A DNA stretch of 12,044 nt from the NCBI GenBank assembly GCA_039933015.1, contig JBDTOX010000017.1:1-12044 (forward strand), read 5' to 3'. Source of the DNA: JBDTOX01 sp039933015. Its GTDB lineage: Bacteria > Pseudomonadota > Gammaproteobacteria > Burkholderiales > Methylophilaceae. Both the position numbers and the translations under genes were made by a program. Below, in pieces: positions 7,347-12,044 of this stretch. Below the pieces are notes generated by a model. The model was not told where the DNA came from and made no database searches. It was given only the letters and a program-made list of their open reading frames with translations. Positions within the stretch are counted from its first letter, which is position 1, and each line of letters starts with the position of its first letter.

Positions 7347-8363
7347 ATGAAAGTTTATTACGACAAAGACGCTGACCTCTCCATCATCAAAAAACTGAAG
7401 GTCACCATTGTTGGCTACGGCTCGCAAGGCCATGCGCATGCGCAAAACCTGAAGGACTCTGGCGTCAAGGTCACCGTTGGTCTGCGCAAAGAAGGCAGTT
7501 CCTGGTCCAAAGCAGAAAAAGCTGGCCACAACGTGGAAGACATTGCCAAAGCCGTTAAGGGCGCAGATGTAGTGATGGTCCTGCTGCCAGACGAAAACAT
7601 GGCTCAAATTTTTGATGCTGAAGTTGCACCTAACTTGAAAAAAGGCGCGGCGCTGGCTTTTGCTCACGGCTTCAACATTCACTACAACCAGATCGTGCCG
7701 CGCAAAGACCTTGATGTCATCATGATTGCCCCTAAAGGCCCGGGCCACACCGTGCGTTCAGAATACCTCAAGGGTGGCGGCGTACCATCACTCATCGCCG
7801 TATATCAGGATGCTTCCGGCAAGGCCAAGGACATTGCCCTATCATATGCTGCAGCCAATGGCGGCACCAAGGGTGGCGTAATTGAAACCGATTTCCGCGA
7901 AGAAACCGAAACTGATTTGTTTGGCGAGCAGGCCGTACTCTGTGGCGGCGCGGTAGAATTAATCAAGGCAGGCTTCGAAACACTGGTAGAAGCCGGGTAT
8001 GCGCCTGAAATGGCTTACTTTGAATGCCTGCACGAAATGAAGCTGATTGTGGACCTCATGTATGAAGGCGGCATTGCCAACATGAACTACTCCATTTCCA
8101 ACAACGCGGAGTATGGTGAGTACGTGACTGGCCCCAAGGTCATCAATGATGAATCTCGCTGGGCAATGAAAGAAGCCCTGGCTAACATTCAGAATGGTGA
8201 GTATGCCAAGAAATTCATCCTGGAAGGTCGCACCAACTACCCGGAAATGACAGCACGTCGTCGCTTGAATGCTGCACATCCAATTGAGCAGGTAGGCAGC
8301 AAGCTGCGCGCGATGATGCCATGGATCAGCAAGAACAAGCTGGTCGACCAAACAAAGAACTAA
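7347..8363 (+). CDS. ilvC: Ketol-acid reductoisomerase (NADP+), class I
   Basis: IlvC rearranges and reduces acetolactate or acetohydroxybutyrate to the dihydroxy acids using Mg2+ and NADPH, the step after IlvBH. At 338 residues it is the short class I form. The Rossmann nucleotide loop is GYGSQG (23-28). Arg47 with Ser51 and Ser52 in LRKEGSSW are the residues that normally hold the NADPH 2'-phosphate, so NADPH preference is likely. The knotted C-terminal domain has the four metal ligands Asp190, Glu194, Glu226 and Glu230 at their canonical numbers, and catalytic His108 lies in AFAHGFNIHY. An AAAGG Shine-Dalgarno precedes the ATG. The 46-base gap from ilvH shows no terminator, so the three genes are probably co-transcribed up to the hairpin after this gene. 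Confidence 0.98.
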   Translation: MKVYYDKDADLSIIKKLKVTIVGYGSQGHAHAQNLKDSGVKVTVGLRKEGSSWSKAEKAGHNVEDIAKAVKGADVVMVLLPDENMAQIFDAEVAPNLKKGAALAFAHGFNIHYNQIVPRKDLDVIMIAPKGPGHTVRSEYLKGGGVPSLIAVYQDASGKAKDIALSYAAANGGTKGGVIETDFREETETDLFGEQAVLCGGAVELIKAGFETLVEAGYAPEMAYFECLHEMKLIVDLMYEGGIANMNYSISNNAEYGEYVTGPKVINDESRWAMKEALANIQNGEYAKKFILEGRTNYPEMTARRRLNAAHPIEQVGSKLRAMMPWISKNKLVDQTKN

Positions 8364-8416
8364 GCTCATTAGTCTGCATGAACTAATTTAATCCAACATC
8401 GGCTGGTTAAATACAC

Positions 8417-8455
8417 AAAGGGGTAAGACGCGCAACGTCCTGCCCCTTTTATTTT
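8417..8455 (+). terminator. Intrinsic terminator after ilvC
   Basis: AAAGGGG (8417-8423) pairs with CCCCTTT (8443-8449), with an inner GACG/CGTC stem around a CGCAA loop, and the sequence continues as TTTTATTTT. This is a classical Rho-independent terminator for the ilvBHC transcript, placed before the psd promoter region. Confidence 0.88.
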
Positions 8456-8473
8456 GCTGTTGTTTGTAATGGC

Positions 8474-8479
8474 TATAAT
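8474..8479 (+). promoter_or_regulatory. Candidate -10 element for psd
   Basis: A perfect TATAAT lies 27 bases before the psd start codon, between the ilvC terminator and an AGGGG Shine-Dalgarno at 8497-8501. No convincing -35 hexamer is found at 16-18 bases upstream, so the promoter is only tentative. Confidence 0.4.
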
Positions 8480-8506
8480 TCCACCACTTCATCAATAGGG
8501 GCCGGC

Positions 8507-9379
8507 GTGTCCAATCGTCTCGCTGTAATAGCGCAATACTTTTTACCAAAACAGGCGATTACCGTTCTTGCCGGGAAATTTGCCAATGCCCAGGCTGGTG
8601 GCCTGACCACGGCAGTCATTCGCTGGTTCATCAGACGCTACGCTGTCAACATGCAGGAAGCCACTGAACCCAATCCCGAAAACTACCAGACTTTTAACGA
8701 TTTCTTTACGCGCTCGCTGCGCAATGGTGTGCGCCCCCTCGCCCAAGCCGACTTTATTTGCCCAGTTGATGGTGCCATCAGTCAATTCGGTCGCGTACAA
8801 TCCGACCAGATATTTCAGGCCAAAGGTCATAGCTACTCGACGCTTGCCTTGCTTGGCGGGGACAAGGATTTGGCAGAGCAATTCAGGGACGGCAGTTTTG
8901 CCACTTTGTACCTCAGCCCTAAAGACTATCACCGCATTCACATGCCTTGCGATGGCCAATTAAAACGCATGATCTATGTACCGGGGTCGTTATTCTCAGT
9001 TAATCCGGCCACGGCACAAGGGATTCCGAATCTGTTTGCTCGTAACGAGCGGGTGATTTGCGAATTTGAGTCCAACGGCGGGGCTTTTGCATTAGTGCTG
9101 GTAGGCGCCACCATTGTAGGAAGCATGGCCACGGTCTGGCATGGCATCGTCAACCCGCCTCGCACCAAGGATATTCGCGTATGGGAATATCCTGCCCATC
9201 AAGGGATTGCATTAAAGAAGGGCGATGAAATGGGGCGTTTTTTACTAGGCTCGACAGTCGTGTTGTTATTCCCCAAAGACACGCTGCAATTTAACCCTGA
9301 ATGGGCAGCAGCCCGTGCGGTCCGGGTTGGCGAAATGATGGCGTTGAGCACCGCTGAAAACTTGAGTGGTCGCCAGTAG
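8507..9379 (+). CDS. psd: Phosphatidylserine decarboxylase proenzyme
   Basis: Psd makes phosphatidylethanolamine from phosphatidylserine at the inner membrane. The proenzyme cuts itself at a Gly-Ser bond and turns the Ser into a pyruvoyl group. Here LGST (247-250) gives cleavage between Gly248 and Ser249, producing a large beta chain and a small alpha chain of about 42 residues. The self-cleavage triad is complete: Asp88 in CPVDGAI, His145 in YHRIHMPCDG and Ser249. At 290 residues it fits the E. coli-type (class I) enzyme. The N-terminal 45 residues are hydrophobic and basic, suiting membrane attachment. The start is GTG 8507, preceded by AGGGG at 8497-8501. It appears to be a single-gene unit between the ilvC terminator and the hairpin before rppH; no pssA is in the window. 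Confidence 0.97.
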   Translation: MSNRLAVIAQYFLPKQAITVLAGKFANAQAGGLTTAVIRWFIRRYAVNMQEATEPNPENYQTFNDFFTRSLRNGVRPLAQADFICPVDGAISQFGRVQSDQIFQAKGHSYSTLALLGGDKDLAEQFRDGSFATLYLSPKDYHRIHMPCDGQLKRMIYVPGSLFSVNPATAQGIPNLFARNERVICEFESNGGAFALVLVGATIVGSMATVWHGIVNPPRTKDIRVWEYPAHQGIALKKGDEMGRFLLGSTVVLLFPKDTLQFNPEWAAARAVRVGEMMALSTAENLSGRQ

Positions 9380-9439
9380 AAGCATGCCAGCGATTGAACG
9401 CGACTTAGACCTAAATCTAAAAACGCTTGGATAAATCAA

Positions 9440-9470
9440 TAGAGTCGCGGCCATACTCGCCGCGACTCTA
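9440..9470. terminator. Strong hairpin between convergent psd and rppH, probable bidirectional terminator
   Basis: A perfect 12-base stem TAGAGTCGCGGC/GCCGCGACTCTA (9440-9451 with 9459-9470) encloses a 7-base loop. It sits 60 bases after psd and 13 bases after the rppH stop. It lacks an adjacent T-run in either direction (a TTTTT occurs about 15 bases beyond it on the minus strand), so it may act as a non-canonical terminator or an mRNA 3'-end stabiliser. Confidence 0.6.
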
Positions 9471-9483
9471 AGTCGAATCCAGA

Positions 9484-10002
9484 TTAAGTTATTGCCGTAC
9501 TGGTCTGGCCGCGATGTCGATTACGGCCTTCACCGCCCAGATGGCTGGATAACTCATTAAGCGCCATGCGATAAACGTCACGCTTGAACTCAATCACGTT
9601 ATCCATAGGCACCCAATATTCATTCCAGCGCCAGGCATCAAATTCAGGATGCGAGCTGGCACGCAGCGAAACATCGCAATCACGTCCCACCATGCGCAAC
9701 AAAAACCAGATCTGCTTTTGGCCTTTATAGCTGCCGCGCCATTCACGCTTGATCCAGCTGCTAGGCACTTCGTAACGCAGCCAATCACGGGTGCGGCCCA
9801 AAATCCTGACATGTTCCGGGCGCAAACCTACCTCCTCCATCAGCTCACGGTACATGGCTTCCTCAGGGCTTTCGCCTTGCTTGATACCGCCCTGCGGAAA
9901 CTGCCAGGAGTGCTCGCGGATGCGCTTGCCCCAAAACACCTGATTGTGGGCATTGCAAAGAATGATCCCTACGTTCGGGCGATATCCATCGCGATCTATC
10001 AT
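9484..10002 (-). CDS. rppH: RNA pyrophosphohydrolase RppH (NudH)
   Basis: RppH removes pyrophosphate from the 5' triphosphate end of mRNA, leaving a monophosphate that allows RNase E-dependent decay; related enzymes also hydrolyse diadenosine polyphosphates. At 172 residues it matches the family. The opening MIDRDGYRPNVGIIL is the typical N-terminus. The Nudix box runs 38-60: Gly38, Glu44, Arg52-Glu53, Glu56-Glu57 and Gly59, all canonical, with HSWQFPQGGIKQGE leading in. SSWIKREWRGSYKGQKQIWFLL and the FDAWRWNEYW segment are family features. The final 20 residues are polar and probably disordered. It is convergent with psd and divergent from the propeller gene, with a palindrome in its upstream region. 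The Shine-Dalgarno is weak (AGG about 9 bases before the ATG). Confidence 0.97.
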   Translation of the reverse strand: MIDRDGYRPNVGIILCNAHNQVFWGKRIREHSWQFPQGGIKQGESPEEAMYRELMEEVGLRPEHVRILGRTRDWLRYEVPSSWIKREWRGSYKGQKQIWFLLRMVGRDCDVSLRASSHPEFDAWRWNEYWVPMDNVIEFKRDVYRMALNELSSHLGGEGRNRHRGQTSTAIT

Positions 10003-10023
10003 GACAAAAAACCTAATTAATTT

Positions 10024-10042
10024 AGTATGATTTTTTCATACT
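10024..10042. promoter_or_regulatory. Palindrome upstream of rppH, possible operator
   Basis: AGTATGA-TTTTT-TCATACT is a perfect 7-base inverted repeat with a 5-base spacer, 22 bases ahead of the rppH start in the divergent region. Its position and spacing suit a dimeric repressor or a structure in the rppH leader. No regulator can be named. Confidence 0.35.
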
Positions 10043-10106
10043 TCAGCATTGATTGAAAGGCTGGATTGCAAGGGATGGCTTTATTCCATCAAGACTTCGG
10101 GCTTCC

Positions 10107-10136
10107 TTGACGCTATTTGCGCCAGCCACATATACT
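10107..10136 (+). promoter_or_regulatory. Candidate sigma-70 promoter for the YVTN propeller gene
   Basis: TTGACG (10107-10112) and TATACT (10131-10136) are 18 bases apart, a good sigma-70 match. A transcript would start near 10143, just past the in-frame ATG at 10140, which favours the downstream TTG 10212 as the true start codon. Confidence 0.5.
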
Positions 10137-10139
10137 GAC

Positions 10140-11174
10140 ATGTCAACCGCAGACCGTTGCCACACGTTTTCCATCCGTCATCAATCACATAATCCCCTGG
10201 CCCCAAGACCCTTGAAACCGATTTTAATCATTTCCGTCGGCTTAGCCTTATTTGCCAGCATGTCCTTGACATGCCAAGCCGGTGGCCACGCCTATATTAC
10301 CAATCAAGGCGGCAACAATGTGTCCGTGATTGATCTCGAAAACAATCAGGTAATTGCGACCATCGCCGTGGGCAAGGCGCCAGTAGGCGTAGCAGTATCA
10401 GCAAAGCTGGCAAAAGTTTTTATATCGAATGTTGATGGGCAATCGATTTCAATCATCGACAGCAATAGCAATCAGGTTATTGAGGAGCTCCCGATCAAAG
10501 GCTCTCCAGTGGGCTTGGCGTTATCCCCCGATAGCAGCGTGCTGTACGTCGCGGATTGGTTTGATGATCGCGTGCTCGCCATTAATACCGGCAATCTGCA
10601 GCAACAACGCGTAGTCGCCATAGGCAAGGCACCAGCAGGCATGGTAGTGAGCCCTGATGGGAAGCGGCTCTATGTGGCCAATCGCGATAGCAACGACGTT
10701 GCCGTGATTGATACAGTCGCTTTGCACGTATTATCCCGCATCCCTGTCGGCGCACATCCGTATGGGCTTGCACTGAGCCCGGATGGCATACAGCTTTACG
10801 CGGTCAATGTACATGCCGGTACTGTTTCAGTGGTCAATACCTCCAACAACCAAAGCCATACCGTTAAAGTCGGCGAGCACCCCTACTGCGTTACTGTCAG
10901 CGCCGATGGCCAGCGCGCCTACGTCAGCAATACGCAAGGCGATAGCGTCTCGGTAATTGATGCCGCGCAGAAGAAAGTGATCGCGACTATCGCGGTAGGA
11001 GCTTTCCCGGAAGGCATTAGTTTTGACCAAGCCAAACAAAGAGTTTATGTTGCCAATTGGTTCGACAACACGGTTTCAGTGATAGACGCCGCAAGCAATC
11101 AACTCGTCGCCAGCATCCCTACCGGTGACAAAAGCCGGGCTTTCGGCCAATTTATTATTGAGGCGACGCATTGA
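10140..11174 (+). CDS. Exported YVTN-family seven-repeat beta-propeller protein
   Basis: A predicted periplasmic beta-propeller of up to 345 residues. Seven repeats of about 40 residues are visible, each with a core of the form [AVL]YV-N...VSVID: AYITNQ, VFISNV, LYVADW, LYVANR, LYAVNV, AYVSNT and VYVANW, followed by a P-G-[ILV]-x-[LV]-S-x-D-G turn. Seven units would close a seven-bladed propeller. A signal peptide, KPILIISVGLALFASMSL, precedes the first blade with likely signal peptidase I cleavage near CQA-GG. The start is uncertain: ATG 10140 leaves a long 23-residue polar leader, while in-frame TTG 10212 gives a compact MKPIL signal peptide and fits the promoter at 10107-10136. No catalytic motif is seen. 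Such proteins occur beside periplasmic quinoprotein and cytochrome systems; the MxaD-like gene 76 bases downstream suggests a shared periplasmic role (inference). Confidence 0.85.
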   Translation: MSTADRCHTFSIRHQSHNPLAPRPLKPILIISVGLALFASMSLTCQAGGHAYITNQGGNNVSVIDLENNQVIATIAVGKAPVGVAVSAKLAKVFISNVDGQSISIIDSNSNQVIEELPIKGSPVGLALSPDSSVLYVADWFDDRVLAINTGNLQQQRVVAIGKAPAGMVVSPDGKRLYVANRDSNDVAVIDTVALHVLSRIPVGAHPYGLALSPDGIQLYAVNVHAGTVSVVNTSNNQSHTVKVGEHPYCVTVSADGQRAYVSNTQGDSVSVIDAAQKKVIATIAVGAFPEGISFDQAKQRVYVANWFDNTVSVIDAASNQLVASIPTGDKSRAFGQFIIEATH

Positions 11175-11250
11175 TTAAGAGGCCGCTGGTATTACACTTA
11201 CAGCAGATTCAGCTTTTACCCGTAATTTATTCACAACTGGAGAAACTCGC

Positions 11251-11787
11251 ATGAAAAAGCTATTGGCACTGATTGCTATTGCCATGCTGCCGCTCACCGC
11301 AGCCGCACATGGTCCATCGTCGCAAAAAGTAGAAAAGTCTGTCGTCATCAAGGCTGATCCAGCCAAGGTATGGGCACTGGTAAAAGATTTCGGCAACATG
11401 CAAAAATGGCATCCGGCAGTTGCCAGCGACAAATTGGAGACCAAGAAGGATGAAAATGGTGACAATGCCACCTTCCGTTTGCTGACGCTGAAAGACGGCG
11501 GCACCATCTACGAAAAACTGCGCAATGTCGATGACGCTGGCATGCAACTCAAGTATGAAATTGTAGAAGGCGTGCTGCCTGTCAACGACTACTACTCCAT
11601 CATGACGGTAAAGGCTGGCCCTGGCGCTGGCGAGACTACCGTAACCTGGATGGGCCGCTTCTATCGCAAGTACATGCTCAACCCGCCAATTCCTCCTGGC
11701 CAGGATGACAAATCAGCCGTTGATGCCGTCACCGGTGTTTACGATTCCGGTCTGGCTAACCTGAAGAAAGTTGCTGAAGGCCAATAA
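11251..11787 (+). CDS. Exported MxaD-like SRPBCC-family protein
   Basis: A 178-residue periplasmic protein of the SRPBCC (START/Bet v1-like) fold. The signal peptide MKKLLALIAIAMLPLTAAA is probably cut after Ala19, leaving HGPSSQKVEKS, very like the mature start of methylotroph MxaD. Further resemblance: WALVKDFGNMQKWHPAV (about 43-59), the TLKDGG segment, VNDYYSIMTV and VTWMGRFYR. MxaD of Methylobacterium aids electron transfer from methanol dehydrogenase to cytochrome cL; that role here is inference, as no dehydrogenase or cytochrome gene is in the window. A good Shine-Dalgarno TGGAGA (11238-11243) precedes the ATG by 7 bases. The gap from the propeller gene has no terminator, so they may be co-transcribed; a strong terminator follows. 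General SRPBCC lipid or ligand binding is the alternative. I leave the symbol blank because orthology is unproven. Confidence 0.87.
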   Translation: MKKLLALIAIAMLPLTAAAHGPSSQKVEKSVVIKADPAKVWALVKDFGNMQKWHPAVASDKLETKKDENGDNATFRLLTLKDGGTIYEKLRNVDDAGMQLKYEIVEGVLPVNDYYSIMTVKAGPGAGETTVTWMGRFYRKYMLNPPIPPGQDDKSAVDAVTGVYDSGLANLKKVAEGQ

Positions 11788-11791
11788 TAGT

Positions 11792-11820
11792 CATTAAGTG
11801 ACAATTTCTGTCACTTAATG
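11792..11820. repeat. Perfect 29-base dyad between the MxaD-like gene and pilA
   Basis: CATTAAGTGACA (11792-11803) and TGTCACTTAATG (11809-11820) form a perfect 12-base inverted repeat around ATTTC. It starts 4 bases after the MxaD-like stop and ends 3 bases before the terminator stem. It may be a 3' mRNA stem, or an activator site, as its centre lies about 118 bases before the predicted pilA transcription start. Confidence 0.75.
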
Positions 11821-11823
11821 CGA

Positions 11824-11852
11824 AAAAAAGCGGAACATGGTTCCGCTTTTTT
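11824..11852 (+). terminator. Intrinsic terminator after the MxaD-like gene
   Basis: GCGGAAC-ATG-GTTCCGC with six A on the left flank and six T on the right gives a perfect 13-base stem with a 3-base loop and a T-run. It is a textbook Rho-independent terminator, and its A/T symmetry could let it work in both directions. Confidence 0.93.
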
Positions 11853-11897
11853 ATTGCCAAAGCCCAATCTACGCCGGACAAGCAGGAATACACAAGA

Positions 11898-11913
11898 TGG
11901 CACAGGCCTTGCT
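11898..11913 (+). promoter_or_regulatory. Sigma-54 (RpoN) promoter for pilA
   Basis: TGGCAC (-24 element, 11898-11903), five bases, then TTGCT (-12 element, 11909-11913). The GG and GC dinucleotides are exactly ten bases apart, as sigma-54 requires. Transcription would begin near 11924, giving a leader of about 56 bases before pilA. Sigma-54 control with the PilS/PilR system is established for pilA in Pseudomonas and other type IV piliated bacteria. Confidence 0.85.
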
Positions 11914-11979
11914 TACCTATCAGTACGCATTGATCAATAATGCAACCAACAACCTAAACTTTGCATAAGGGGTTCTAAA

Positions 11980-12044
11980 ATGATTAAGAAAGCGCAACAG
12001 GGTTTTACCCTGATCGAACTGATGATCGTGGTCGCGATTATCGG
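11980..12044 (+). CDS. pilA: Type IV pilin (PilA-type prepilin), N-terminal fragment cut by the window edge
   Basis: Only the first 21 codons and two bases are present. They read MIKKAQQG followed by FTLIELMIVVAII: a short basic type III prepilin leader ending in Gly8, the PilD peptidase cut before Phe+1 (methylated in the mature pilin), Glu+5 needed for subunit assembly, and the start of the hydrophobic helix that anchors the pilin in the inner membrane and packs the fibre core. A strong TAAGGGG Shine-Dalgarno (11966-11972) lies 7 bases before the ATG. The sigma-54 promoter upstream marks it as a major pilin rather than a minor pseudopilin. The body of the gene, needed to confirm this, lies beyond the window. 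Confidence 0.88.
   Translation, partial: MIKKAQQGFTLIELMIVVAII

Noticed and set aside
7290..7748. 152-codon minus-strand frame opposite ilvC
   Set aside because: Antisense of the conserved IlvC Rossmann domain; no ribosome-binding site or domain.
10254..10275. Lipoprotein signal (lipobox) in the propeller protein around SLTC
   Set aside because: Ser-Leu-Thr before Cys does not fit the Leu-(Ala/Ser)-(Gly/Ala)-Cys pattern; ordinary signal peptidase I cleavage is more likely.
10290..11150. Tandem DNA repeat array in the propeller gene
   Set aside because: The periodicity is at protein level (seven YVTN units); the nucleotide sequence of the units has diverged too much to be a DNA repeat or CRISPR.

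Overview
The window looks like chromosomal DNA from a Gram-negative betaproteobacterium of moderate G+C. Periplasmic signal peptides, a PilA-type prepilin, RppH, Psd and the nudJ-mnmA gene pair all fit this. A periplasmic MxaD-like protein (MxaD is the methanol dehydrogenase accessory protein) next to a YVTN beta-propeller hints at a methylotroph such as Methylophilaceae. That placement is inference; no 16S rRNA or other decisive marker is present.

Layout. Positions 1-1568 (+): a NudJ-like Nudix hydrolase, then the tRNA 2-thiouridylase mnmA, closely spaced. 1626-2237 (-): a YibF-like glutathione S-transferase, convergent with mnmA. 2288-4983 (+): nadC (NAD biosynthesis) overlapping by an ATGA junction a GspE/PulE/PilB-type secretion or pilus ATPase. 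5096-8363 (+): ilvB-ilvH-ilvC, the first two enzymes of branched-chain amino acid synthesis (acetolactate synthase large and small subunits, ketol-acid reductoisomerase), ended by a good intrinsic terminator. 8507-9379 (+): psd, the last step of phosphatidylethanolamine synthesis. 9484-10002 (-): rppH, which starts 5'-end-dependent mRNA decay, convergent with psd around a strong hairpin. About 10140-11787 (+): an exported seven-repeat YVTN beta-propeller and an exported MxaD-like SRPBCC protein. From 11980 to the edge (+): the first 21 codons of a type IV pilin, preceded by a near-consensus sigma-54 promoter.

Most of the window is ordinary housekeeping and biosynthesis. No tRNA, rRNA, insertion sequence, CRISPR array, phage gene or obvious new defence system was seen. 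No stretch over 300 bases lacks a gene; the longest gap is 11788-11979, which holds a perfect 29-base dyad, an intrinsic terminator and the sigma-54 promoter. The points most worth following are the pilA control region, the propeller/MxaD-like pair without a dehydrogenase beside it, the stand-alone ATPase coupled to nadC, and an unusual Gly-Glu-Ala in the thiamine-diphosphate motif of IlvB.
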